Source of the DNA: Ascoidea tarda (nom. inval.)
Taxonomy: Eukaryota; Ascomycota; Saccharomycetes; Ascoideales; Ascoideaceae
NCBI GenBank assembly: GCA_030560485.1
Contig: JAKTTS010000245.1
Span: forward strand, 1-22,590
Length of the DNA stretch: 22,590 nucleotides
Reading direction: 5' to 3'
Below the pieces are notes generated by a model. It was not told the origin of the DNA, searched no databases, and saw only the letters and a list, made by a program, of their open reading frames with translations. Of this stretch, positions 1 to 8,119 are shown piece by piece; position 1 is the first letter of the stretch, and the number at the start of each line of letters is the position of its first letter. The translations under genes were made by a program, and so were the position numbers.

Positions 1-83
1 TATGTTTTTGTTTATATCAAATTTATGTTTTTGTTTATATTTTGTTTATGTTTTTATCTTATTAACTTTATGTTGATGCAATT
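1..83. repeat. degenerate 23-bp tandem repeat at the left edge
   Basis: Units begin with TATGTTTTT at 1, 24 and 47. The first two units (1-23 and 24-46) are the same length and share their first 16 or more bases. The third (47-68) is diverged and a last remnant starts at 69. The repeat may continue to the left of the window. It is purely AT-rich and has no coding content. It lies downstream of the 267-1119 gene, which is on the minus strand. Confidence 0.7.
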
Positions 84-266
84 TTATCTTTACTTATCGT
101 TTACTTGAATTTTATTTTTACTTTTCTTTGCAAATTTTGTAGTCTGTAAGAATCTGCATGACTACGGTTATACATGTTATGTTTCGTAAATCCCTGCAGT
201 GCATTTTAGATGATGCATATGTTTTTTCTTGGTTGGTGATATTTCATTTTTATTTTGTTATTGTGA
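84..266. other. AT-rich spacer downstream of the 267-1119 gene
   Basis: This stretch contains no open frame of note, no tRNA-like B box and no obvious RNA gene. It probably holds the 3' untranslated region and polyadenylation signals of the minus-strand gene that ends at 267. Nothing else is seen. Confidence 0.4.
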
Positions 267-1119
267 TTAATTCGTATTGTTAAAGCTGTCAAACTCATTT
301 TTAATATCCTCTGTTGCTATATCTAACAATAATTTAGCATAAAGTCTATGTAACCAAATTGCAAATGTGGGCGCTTCCTTCTGAACATTGCCAAATTTGT
401 TATACTCGAGGATACAAGAAAAATATATTTGAAGTTTACCAGCTTCTTTTATGTTGTCCAGACTATTTAAGTCATTATCGTTGCTGTTATTTTCAGGCCT
501 TTCATCTTTTTGATTTAATATAAACCTGATAAATATTTCCAGATATCCTCCATTCGTTAATCTCCATGGGAACCCATAATTTGATATTTTTTCAAAAAAA
601 GACACCAAATATTTTGGATACATTTGCCATTTTAGAAGATGAGAATTACTGGAGAATGTTATAATTTCAAAAATATTAGCAATGTTATTATTGTCATCAA
701 TGTAGATACAATTACTATCCTGATTTTGAGTTTCATTTTCAACAATTGTGTCTAGAGTTTTTGGTTTTTTAAGAAATTTTTCTTTGCCAATCAACTTTGC
801 TTCTAGTTTAAATAATTTTGTGTTGAAAAAATTTTAATAAAACATGTTCATTTAAGTTTTTTTTATTTCCAAATATCTTCACTAGGTTTTCTGAAATATC
901 GATTTCTCTACCTATAAAAGTGTCACTGTATACGATGTATTTATCATTTAAACTATTATTTTTGTCGTATTCGATCATTTTTGAATGAATCAACATATCG
1001 TTGGGCAAGATATCATAAGGTTGATTACTGTATCTAGCATTGATTTGATACAAATATAATGATAATGGAGCACCTACTAATAGAGCTGCGTCCTTTATTA
1101 GTGATCTAAATTGGAGCAT
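267..1119 (-). CDS. uncharacterised protein, frame broken once (possible pseudogene)
   Basis: Two adjacent minus-strand frames look like one gene of about 280 residues. The first half starts at the ATG at 1119 and runs 103 codons to a stop at 808. The second half is open from about 838 down to the stop at 267 but has no ATG near its start. Moving forward one base inside the T6 run (826-831, written on the minus strand) joins ...LLKFF to NTKLFKLEAKLIGKEKF. The first half has a hydrophobic stretch near residues 11-26 (a possible membrane anchor or mitochondrial leader). The second half has LTNGG and LHRLYAKLLL motifs. The FKLE...LHRxYxxLLL pattern vaguely recalls a family of uncharacterised fungal proteins, but I cannot name it. 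Apart from the one shift the frame is clean, so a sequencing error, a recent pseudogene or an unusual frameshift all remain possible. The second half carries two in-frame CTG codons (459-461 and 540-542), unlike nearly all neighbours. Confidence 0.55.
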
Positions 1120-1609
1120 TCTTTTGCCAATTTTTATCGGTATACTTATTTGAAGAAGAAAATGCTTTCTTTAATTATTTTATTGAATATTGGTGCATTT
1201 TTAGGATTACATAAAGGCACTGAGTAGCACATCTGTGTTGGATAAATAATCTGTTTCAAATTACGATTCAAATTACGATTTAAACATTGCGATATTTGGA
1301 CCGTACTTGTTGATGATTACCTACCTATAAAAATATGATAGAAATGAGCAAAGATAAAGACAACTAAAGATAATTATATATAAATCAGTGTTTTTGTTTT
1401 ATTGTCTAAGCCGAGAGATAAAGCACAAATTCAATTAAACTAATAATACAATGAACAAATTTATTTAGGAGTCAATTAAGAGATAAGATTTATTTTTAGA
1501 ATTTAAATATTTAATTAATTAATTTTATACAAAAAAAAAATAAACAAAAATTAAATCTGAAAATTCAAAAATAAATTCATTATTTGATTAAACTTAATTT
1601 TGATTTTAT
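1120..1609. other. intergenic spacer: promoter of the 267-1119 gene and 3' region of RPS17
   Basis: Both flanking genes are on the minus strand, so this stretch should hold the RPS17 terminator (near 1500-1609, very A/T-rich with a poly-A run) and the promoter of the 267-1119 gene (near 1120-1300). A perfect 12-bp direct repeat lies at 1255-1278. No tRNA, snoRNA or further coding frame is recognised. Confidence 0.5.
1255..1278. repeat. 12-bp perfect direct repeat (two copies)
   Basis: TTCAAATTACGA occurs twice in tandem (1255-1266 and 1267-1278), followed by a decayed third start. It lies about 140-160 bp upstream of the ATG at 1119, so it could be a duplicated regulatory site. The function is unknown. 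Confidence 0.6.
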
Positions 1610-2901
1610 TTAGTTTCTTCTTTTGAAACGGTGAACTCTTTGAGAAGAAATAGAGATGACGTTGATTGGTAATTTAAGACCTAAGGACTTAACTATTTCA
1701 TTAGTTTCGTTATCCAAGTCCAAGGCACCATTGGTTCTGGAGAGATCCAAAGCAGAAACATCTGGAACATATTGATCTTTTCTTTCTCTTTCTTCTTCTT
1801 GCAATTTAAATGAAATACCTCTAACTGGACCCTTTTGAATTCTTTTCATTAAATGGGTGGCATAACCAGCAATTTTGTTTCTAAGACGTTTGGATGGAAT
1901 AACAGCAATCTCATCACATAAACGTTTGTTGGTTTCAAAATCTAAGGTTAATTTTGGATAATAACGTTCGATTAAAGCTTTTGAAGCTCTTTTGACGGTT
2001 TTTGTTCTAACTCTACCCTATTGAAATAAAAAAATAAAGAAAATAAGTTAGTTATTGTTATTGGTTATTTGTTGTTGATTTTAGCAAAGAATGTAAATAG
2101 ATAGCGATAGACAACAGACAAAAAATAATTGAAAAATATCTCAACTAAAACAAAATAAAATAATATAACAAGTTTTGAAAGAAATTAATTTTTTTACTGT
2201 TTATTAGGCTATAATTCCATTTTAGCTACTGGGGATCATCTTCAGGTAAATATTGATTGATTGTAATGTAATATTAAAAAAGAATAAAATGATAAAATAT
2301 TTGCTGCTGTTTTAATAGCTGAAATTTAAGATACTAGAACAGAAGTTGTTGAATATTTTTTTGTTCTTTTGCTCTTTTTGGTGTCTTCAATTATTCAAGG
2401 TAATTGTAAAATACTCTAATGAAGATACTGATATAGTGTTTGAAAACTTATGAAAAATTTTTACAAACTGTCCAATGACGATATTCCAGGTGTTTCATTT
2501 AGTCATTTTTATAAATAAAATAAACACCAATTGTTTTAATGTAATTGTGTAATAACGACAATCAATTCATTTGTTCTACAGTTGATTTTGGTTCTGATTT
2601 GGTTTTGAAAATACTTCACCCGCTCTGTATATTACCTTGAATAATCAATAGAATCTTTAACTTAAAAGCTGTCCAGCAAGATTCAGCAATTGAATCTCCA
2701 TATGATTTAAGCATATTTATAAAGCCTTTTTTTTGAGAGGTGTGATGATGAACATTCATAAGAATTTTATTTTCGTATTCGCTGATTATCTGAATTTCCT
2801 ATTATCTCTTTCTGCTCGGATTTGGAGATCATAGTGTTCGAGGTGCTCATTTTTTTGTAATGCTATCCATAGCTAGATATTGTGGATTGGAAACATACCA
2901 T
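1610..2901 (-). CDS. RPS17: 40S ribosomal protein S17 (eS17), one intron
   Basis: This encodes small-subunit ribosomal protein eS17, a structural component of the cytosolic 40S subunit. Exon 2 (2017 down to 1610) encodes [20 protein letters not shown], continues with [10 protein letters not shown] and [20 protein letters not shown], and ends in [15 protein letters not shown]...RRN. This is nearly collinear with S. cerevisiae Rps17. Exon 1 is just the ATG at 2901-2899, directly followed by a GTATGT donor. Joining ATG to exon 2 gives 136 residues, the same length as the S. cerevisiae protein, whose gene also splits right after the ATG. The donor is the only place in the 900 bases upstream where ATG is followed by a yeast consensus donor. 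No CTG codon is used. RPS17 is divergent from the 3603 transporter gene and shares its promoter region. Identification is very secure; the exon 1 position is strongly supported. Confidence 0.95.
2018..2898 (-). other. RPS17 intron (881 nt)
   Basis: On the minus strand the donor is GTATGT (2898-2893) and the acceptor is TAG (2020-2018), preceded by a pyrimidine-leaning stretch. A branch site AACTAAC lies at 2053-2047, about 30 nt from the acceptor, close to the yeast TACTAAC consensus. The intron is longer than the roughly 400-nt intron of S. cerevisiae RPS17A. I looked for an intron-encoded snoRNA on the sense strand and found no matched C/D or H/ACA boxes. Confidence 0.85.
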
Positions 2902-3181
2902 TTTTGTATATTATTGATATCCAGATGAAAACAATGTGTAACTGACTATTTGGTGATTCCTGAAAAGAGTTCAATGTTATCCTTTGGTGTCTGCTAGAGC
3001 TCTGATCCTGCGATATATTCTTCACTCCAAAAACGCAAGACTCCACTTCCGTTCTGACTAAGCACAGCACGTGGAAAGCAGACACTTCTCTAGATTCCAG
3101 ATCCGCTTGCGTTGCGAGCTATGAGCACACAGTCTATATTGGTATATGTCACGGGAATATATATAGGTCTGTTATATCCAG

Positions 3182-3189
3182 AGCCCTAA
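3182..3189 (-). promoter_or_regulatory. Tbf1-like TTAGGGCT motif upstream of RPS17
   Basis: On the RPS17 strand this reads TTAGGGCT. It is close to the TTAGGGCTAA-type element that Tbf1 binds upstream of ribosomal protein genes in Candida-like yeasts, in contrast to Rap1 control in Saccharomyces. It sits about 280 bp upstream of the ATG. This is a motif match only. Confidence 0.35.
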
Positions 3190-3349
3190 TACAAACCCCA
3201 ATGATAGACCCTTAATTATAAACCCCTGTCTATGATATTACTACAGACCCTTGCGCGTGACCAGTCTCCAAGCGTAACTTACGCTTGAGCAAGCAATATG
3301 CGTTTTGTCCGAAGTGTTACATCTAAAGTGCGTTTCGCCCATACCCCGA

Positions 3350-3369
3350 CTTATCACAACAGAGATAAG
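3350..3369. promoter_or_regulatory. inverted pair of GATA-factor sites
   Basis: CTTATC at 3350-3355 and GATAAG at 3364-3369 form an inverted pair with 8 bases between. Three further GATAAA words on the minus strand fall in the adjacent tandem repeat (3384-3415). Such clustering is typical of nitrogen-regulating (Gln3/Gat1) or iron-regulating GATA factors. Which factor would bind, and which of the two divergent genes it would serve, cannot be told from the sequence. Confidence 0.35.
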
Positions 3370-3383
3370 GAGCGATGGATCTT

Positions 3384-3415
3384 CTTTATCTTTTCTTTAT
3401 CTTTTCTTTATCTTC
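3384..3415. repeat. 11-bp pyrimidine tandem repeat, about three copies
   Basis: The unit CTTTATCTTTT starts at 3384, 3395 and 3406, with the third copy ending in TTC. It continues into more CT-rich sequence up to about 3450. It lies about 190-220 bp upstream of the ATG at 3603. Each unit contains a GATA core on the opposite strand. Confidence 0.75.
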
Positions 3416-3602
3416 TATCTCCATCTCTATTTCTGTCTCTTTGCTCTGTCTTTCGTTGAAACAGAAATAGATCCACTCATAGATACAACTATAGATATAG
3501 CTGTTGAAAGCACTTTCAACACAAGATATAACACACCTGCTGCTCTCAACTTTCGCTCTATACCTTTCTCACACTGCACTGTTTCCCTCAAATCGTTTGG
3601 AG

Positions 3603-4841
3603 ATGGCAAAACTTACTTCTAATTCACTTACGTTAATTTTCTTGGTTGCAGGCGTCTTAACAACTGGCTGCTTGAACTCTATATTTACAAAATATCAGGA
3701 TAACCAATGCGTCGACAACTGTGAAGACCCAAATCCATCTAACCAAAAGAAATTCGAGCAACCTGTTTTACAGACTTTGCAAATGTTTATTGGTGAGTCA
3801 ACTTGCTGGTTAATTGTCTTAACCAATTATTTGATCAACGATTATCAAAAGAAAAACTACAAATCTTTGTTGACAGACGATAATGATATCAATGACAGTA
3901 ATGACCACGATCAAATCAAATTAGAAAAAAAAATGTCCTTCAAAGACTCCTTGATCCTATGTTTCCCCACTATTTGCGATATCTTAGGTACAACTCTTAT
4001 GAACTTGGGCTTATTATACACTCCAGTTTCTATTTACCAGATGACAAGAGGTGCTCTAGTTATTTTTGTCGCTTTATTTTCCATTTTTTTTTTGAAAAAA
4101 CACATCACTAGAGTCGAGTGGTTATCCTTATCTCTAGTCTTTTTAGGTGTGGGAATTGTCGGTCTTAGTGGCAGCAAAAATCATAATCAAGAACAAAATT
4201 CCATACCAAATCAACTTGCAAATGAAATAAACAATCAAATCAATAAATCCGTCAACTGGAAAGTCTTTGCGGGTATTGGCTTAATCCTATTAGCTCAAAT
4301 TTTCACTGCCTCTCAATTTGTCTTAGAAGAGCACATCTTATCAAAATTACAAATAACTCCTGCAAAAGTCGTTGGTTATGAAGGTTCTTATGGCACCATT
4401 ATAACTTTTATTTCAATGGTCTTCTTGCATCTTTTCATTGGCACTGGTCCATTCAACTTAGTCGAGGCTTTTTCTCAAATGTTCAATAATTCAAACATTC
4501 TATTATCCTCAATCGCTATTATGATGTCTATTTCGTGTTTCAATTTTTTTGGAATCTCAATAACAAACAAGTTAAGTGCAACTTCAAGATCAACTATTGA
4601 TACCTGCAGAACCCTACTAGTTTGGTTCGTATCAATGTATCTAGGCTGGGAATATTTCAAATTCTTACAATTAATAGGGTTTTCCTTTTTGGTATTTGGC
4701 ACTTTAGTATTCAACAAAGTAATCTTTATTGATGATTATTTGCCATTGTTCTTCAAAAAGGGCTTATCATTAAATGATGAAAGATCATATAATCAACCTT
4801 TACTCAATGAAGTAGTTGATGAACCAATTGAAAGAATGTGA
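3603..4841 (+). CDS. SLC35F6-like drug/metabolite transporter family membrane protein
   Basis: This is a polytopic membrane protein of about 412 residues in the drug/metabolite transporter superfamily. The first hydrophobic segment is at about residues 7-26 and there are roughly ten in all. A segment with CDILGTTLMNLGLLYTPVSI, followed by YQMTRGALVIF, is the hallmark of the SLC35F6 branch. A second conserved half contains ASQFVLEEHIL, VVGYEGSYG, NKLSATSRSTIDTCRTLLVW and a last helix with GFSFLVFGTLVFN. A hydrophilic, charged loop lies at about residues 85-115, and the C-terminal tail is short and polar. The upstream frame is open to 3504 but has no ATG before 3603, so the start is clear. The substrate is not known from the sequence; mammalian SLC35F6 has been placed in lysosomal or mitochondrial membranes. 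The gene is divergent from RPS17 and convergent with CCZ1 (71 bp between stops). Confidence 0.85.
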   Translation: MAKLTSNSLTLIFLVAGVLTTGCLNSIFTKYQDNQCVDNCEDPNPSNQKKFEQPVLQTLQMFIGESTCWLIVLTNYLINDYQKKNYKSLLTDDNDINDSNDHDQIKLEKKMSFKDSLILCFPTICDILGTTLMNLGLLYTPVSIYQMTRGALVIFVALFSIFFLKKHITRVEWLSLSLVFLGVGIVGLSGSKNHNQEQNSIPNQLANEINNQINKSVNWKVFAGIGLILLAQIFTASQFVLEEHILSKLQITPAKVVGYEGSYGTIITFISMVFLHLFIGTGPFNLVEAFSQMFNNSNILLSSIAIMMSISCFNFFGISITNKLSATSRSTIDTCRTLLVWFVSMYLGWEYFKFLQLIGFSFLVFGTLVFNKVIFIDDYLPLFFKKGLSLNDERSYNQPLLNEVVDEPIERM

Positions 4842-4912
4842 AAATATAAATATAAATATAATTAATAAAAAATAAACAGCAAATAAACAGCAAATAAAAA
4901 CCTCGAGAACTC
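4842..4912. terminator. short shared 3' region between convergent genes
   Basis: Only 71 bases separate the stop codons of the transporter gene and CCZ1. The stretch is A-rich, with repeated AATAAA words and a duplicated AATAAACAGC, consistent with polyadenylation efficiency elements serving one or both strands. The transcripts probably overlap. Confidence 0.45.
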
Positions 4913-7312
4913 TCATTTATTATCTCCCAATAAACTGTTTAATTTTAAGTTATAATAAATCAAATCATTCAAAATTATATATAATTCATCCAAACTCTTC
5001 TTAATTATTAAATAAAAAAATTTGGACTTTATTTCTTCTAAATTACTTTCTTTTTTATAAATCAATATAAACTTGATTTTCAAAACTTCATAAATTATTA
5101 AATATTCTTCTTTTTTTTCATATTTTTTGTTATCATTTCTAAGATTTCCGCTGTTATTGTCATTGTCACTATTATTGTTATTGTTATTGTTATCGTTATT
5201 GTTATTGTCATTGCTATTGCTGTTATCTTCAACATTGTCATTATTATCAATACCAACGTAATCAATATCATTATTGTTTTCAATTTCACCGATTTCATCA
5301 AAACTTTCTTCACTCTCTTCACTTTCAGAATTAAAATCATCAATAACTTCACTTTCTAGAAATATAGTTTTCGTGGTTATTTCCTCTTTTTTTTCGTCGC
5401 ATAACCCGATTAAATATTTACCCATAATAGAATTATACTTATTGTTCATCAAATCACCAAAATCATTATCAGTAACTTCATCATGACTATTAATAGTGTT
5501 ACCACTACTATTAATGTTATTACTACTATTGGTATTAGCATTAATATCACATATATCGTTTTGGAACCCTGTTTGGTTGTTTTCATGATTATTATTATTT
5601 CCTTTTAATGGCCAGAAAAATATGTGCTTAGTTATATCCTTTGTAGTATTTAAAACGGTCGAAAACCCAGTAGTTATACCATTCGATATGCCATTTGTAA
5701 CCACATTATTTGTCACTATATTATTAGTTATTATGTTATTTGTTAATATATTATCTGATAAATTTGATAAATTACTTAAATTTCCCATTGAGGGATTTCT
5801 AATATTTAAAATTTGATTTGATGTAAAATTATGAAAGTTCGTTAATGCAGAAATCGCATTATCAAAAGTTTTAGCGAATGGATTAAATTCTTCATCAATT
5901 AAGTTATTATTTTTTTCGTTAATATTATAAAAATCATTCAAGTTTGGAAAAGTAGATTTGAGTAAATCTTTGCTTTTAAACCCATTGATATCAATAATTT
6001 CTAACCAATTGTATATTAAAATCAATGAATTGATTGAAATTCCATTCCATCCACTAAATATAAATCCATGAATGTTATTATTCCTAATGAGTGGAATATT
6101 TTTATTACTGTTAGGCTTATCATTATTCTTATTATTACTTTCATTATTATAGTTATTGTTCTTATTTATTTCATCATGCTTTGTGGGCTCTTTTGGAGTA
6201 GCAAATGAATTATAAATAAACAAGTCAATCAATCCATTGGAAATATTTTTAAAATTTAGTAAACGTGAGTTTAAATAAATCAATTTATCTCTATAAAGAC
6301 TTATCAATGTAACAGTTTTCTTATCATTTATTTCTGTGTTATTAACATTATTAACAAAATTTAAATCATCAAGTAAATTGATCGATATTAAGTTTTTAAA
6401 ACCAAAATTATCAAATACTTTATTATTAGTGTAATAATTATGCTGATTATAAAATTTAAATGTGTTTAAAAATCTTAAATGGTAATGATAGTTTGAATCA
6501 ATTTTCCAATCAGACACAAAAGAAGACCAAAAATCACCTAAAATTTCTTTAAACTTCATTGGAGAAACATTGTTTTTAAGTTCAGTGAAGGAACCGTAGC
6601 TCAATTTAAATATATCGTATGCCAAATTTACATCGAACAGAAGGATTTTTGTGTCCGGTAGATTTTTAGTTGAATAATGAAATTTTAAAGATCTATTAAT
6701 ATTAGACGATGAATTATTATTGGAAATAGGATTGCTAGTATTGGTAGTATTGTCTTTCGTAATACTGACAATTCTGCTGTTTGTATTGTTATTGTTGCGA
6801 TTATTGTAAGCATTAATACATTGCCCTGAACTTGACAATGTATTTAATGGCTCTAAATTGTTTGGATTATTTAATCTATTCAAATTTGTCAAATTATTGA
6901 TGTTTAGGCTTGTCAAATTATTGTTTAAATTTGTGATCAAGTCATTATTAAGCAATAAACCATGATTTGGGCTTTCAACTATTGTTAGTTTTTTGACGCA
7001 GATGATCAACCAGTAATCTTCTTCTAAATTGAATACCAAAATCCTTGACTTGAAAGTATCAATATGAGTGATATTAGATCTGTTGGAAAAGTTCCTGGCA
7101 AATCCATTAATACCTTGAATTATGCCAATTGAATTTAGTTTTATGTTGTTGTAAGTATTATCCTCACCACAGTGAGAGTCATTTTCTGAGAACTTGGATG
7201 ACTGGGGTGTTATAAAACACAATAATTGGTCAATAAGCTCATCATCGTTCTTACTAAATGTTGGGTTGTATATCGCCAAATAGGACACATTAGCAGGAAG
7301 AAAAGTAGACAT
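4913..7312 (-). CDS. CCZ1: vacuolar fusion protein Ccz1
   Basis: Ccz1 pairs with Mon1 to form the guanine nucleotide exchange factor for the Rab7 protein Ypt7 on late endosomes and vacuoles. The 799-residue product begins with the family's first longin domain: YLAIYNPTFSKNDDELIDQL at about 12-31, then LNSIGIIQGINGFARNFSN at about 58-76, then LVFNLEEDYWLIICVKKL. A central longin region contains IHGFIFSGWNGISINSLILI near 408-427. The C-terminal 65 residues (YLIIYEVLKIKFILIYKKES onwards) fit the third longin domain. Long Asn-rich inserts lie at about 115-215 and about 375-405, and an acidic Ser/Glu then Asn/Asp run at about 655-735, making it longer than S. cerevisiae Ccz1 (about 700). A single CTG codon occurs, at 6638-6640 (residue 225). 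The call rests mainly on the N-terminal longin signature. Confidence 0.85.
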   Translation of the reverse strand: MSTFLPANVSYLAIYNPTFSKNDDELIDQLLCFITPQSSKFSENDSHCGEDNTYNNIKLNSIGIIQGINGFARNFSNRSNITHIDTFKSRILVFNLEEDYWLIICVKKLTIVESPNHGLLLNNDLITNLNNNLTSLNINNLTNLNRLNNPNNLEPLNTLSSSGQCINAYNNRNNNNTNSRIVSITKDNTTNTSNPISNNNSSSNINRSLKFHYSTKNLPDTKILLFDVNLAYDIFKLSYGSFTELKNNVSPMKFKEILGDFWSSFVSDWKIDSNYHYHLRFLNTFKFYNQHNYYTNNKVFDNFGFKNLISINLLDDLNFVNNVNNTEINDKKTVTLISLYRDKLIYLNSRLLNFKNISNGLIDLFIYNSFATPKEPTKHDEINKNNNYNNESNNKNNDKPNSNKNIPLIRNNNIHGFIFSGWNGISINSLILIYNWLEIIDINGFKSKDLLKSTFPNLNDFYNINEKNNNLIDEEFNPFAKTFDNAISALTNFHNFTSNQILNIRNPSMGNLSNLSNLSDNILTNNIITNNIVTNNVVTNGISNGITTGFSTVLNTTKDITKHIFFWPLKGNNNNHENNQTGFQNDICDINANTNSSNNINSSGNTINSHDEVTDNDFGDLMNNKYNSIMGKYLIGLCDEKKEEITTKTIFLESEVIDDFNSESEESEESFDEIGEIENNNDIDYVGIDNNDNVEDNSNSNDNNNNDNNNNNNNSDNDNNSGNLRNDNKKYEKKEEYLIIYEVLKIKFILIYKKESNLEEIKSKFFYLIIKKSLDELYIILNDLIYYNLKLNSLLGDNK
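5154..5225 (-). repeat. Asn/Asp codon repeat inside CCZ1
   Basis: A run of alternating AAT, AAC, GAT and GAC codons on the minus strand encodes NDNNNNDNNNNNNNNSDND. It is a low-complexity, probably length-variable tract within the acidic linker before the last longin domain. Confidence 0.7.
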
Positions 7313-8119
7313 TATCGCTGGAACATATAAAAAGTAGGACAGTAACCAAATAAAACACCTAAATTAGAATAGCAACACCCCTCTGATAGATATGGTCATA
7401 ACCAGCCTGGAACAAGCTATGAAAATGTTGTGAGAAGCACTTTTGCTCCAATCTGATCCATTATATCTTAGATGAGAGCGCAGCTGTTTTGGGAAACGCC
7501 ATCCGTTCCGCTGGTTCTGAAGACCGAGTCCAGCAGTGAGGAACTGTGTAGCAGCGGCAGAAATATGTGCTACTTGCATCACTTGCGTCATCCTTTCTTT
7601 TTGATGCTTTTGATGTTTTTGATGCTTTTGCTTCTTCAGTATAGGTTTATTGCCCACTTTTCTGCTTGCTTGTAGTGTTTTCTGCTTTAGGAGCCTATGG
7701 GAAATAGATTGCCTTAAAGTTGGTTCTCATGATCACAAGGATTGGCACGTTTCTTCAAATTCAGGGTCGTTCAATTATTAGTATGCTCTTTTTGAAGTCA
7801 ACACTGGCAATCTTGCAATTTGAATATTACATAATTATTCAAAATAAAACTCTGATTCCTAAAAGTCATAACTTGAATTAAGGCAATTGCAGTTTTCACT
7901 TAAACAAACCCATAAATTACCAGGCATGTTCACGCATCACCATGCAAGCAGCTTTGAATTTATTAGTGTCTCAGCAACTTTTCTCAATTCTTATCACCAG
8001 ATATATCAACAGATAAATTAACATATAAATTTTTGAATAGACTCTCAAGATTGTTGATTCTTCTTCAAGTTAGGCTTTTAGAATTTTCCCATTTTTCAAC
8101 TCTACAGCATTTTGAATGA
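7313..8119. other. divergent spacer between CCZ1 and the F-box/LRR gene, with an unexplained GC-richer patch
   Basis: About 807 bases separate the two divergent start codons and must hold both promoters. Between about 7440 and 7700 the base composition is clearly less AT-rich than in other spacers. Open frames lie on both strands there (7364-7657 minus, 97 codons; 7472-7675 plus). Neither resembles a known protein. The minus frame has two CTG codons, against about one per thousand codons or fewer in most real genes here, which argues against it being coding. The patch contains a 7600-7632 run of TTTTGATGC-like units. The rest (7760-8119) is AT-rich promoter-like DNA. No tRNA or known small RNA was recognised. 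Confidence 0.5.
7600..7632. repeat. TTTTGATGC-type short tandem repeat, three units
   Basis: Three units of roughly ten or eleven bases built on TTTTGATG(C/T)TTT lie in tandem. They sit within the GC-richer patch between CCZ1 and the F-box/LRR gene. Function is unknown. Confidence 0.55.

Larger units (their letters stand above)
2902..3602. promoter_or_regulatory. divergent promoter region of RPS17 and the 3603 transporter gene
   Basis: About 700 bases separate the two start codons. The right half of this spacer is clearly less AT-rich than the left. It holds a Tbf1-like TTAGGGCT (minus strand, 3182-3189), two AGACCCT and two AAACCCC words between 3190 and 3260, paired GATA sites, and a pyrimidine-rich 11-bp tandem repeat. 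The open frames that cross it (for example 3305-3622 on plus and 2873-3085 on minus) have no recognisable protein content. Confidence 0.6.

Noticed and set aside
2741-2800. Possible C/D-box small nucleolar RNA in the RPS17 intron: GTGATGA near 2742 and CTGA near 2781 and 2791.
   Set aside because: The boxes are on the strand opposite to RPS17, the spacing is short for a C/D RNA, and there is no proper terminal stem next to the boxes. No matched boxes were found on the sense strand.
3305-3622. A 105-codon plus-strand frame with a hydrophobic segment across the RPS17/transporter promoter.
   Set aside because: The hydrophobic part is just the translation of the CT-rich tandem repeat. The frame overlaps the ATG at 3603 and has no family resemblance.
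7364-7657. A 97-codon minus-strand frame between CCZ1 and the F-box/LRR gene as a small gene.
   Set aside because: No recognisable content, a start made of tandem-repeat DNA (KHQKHQKHQK), and two CTG codons where real genes here almost never use CTG.
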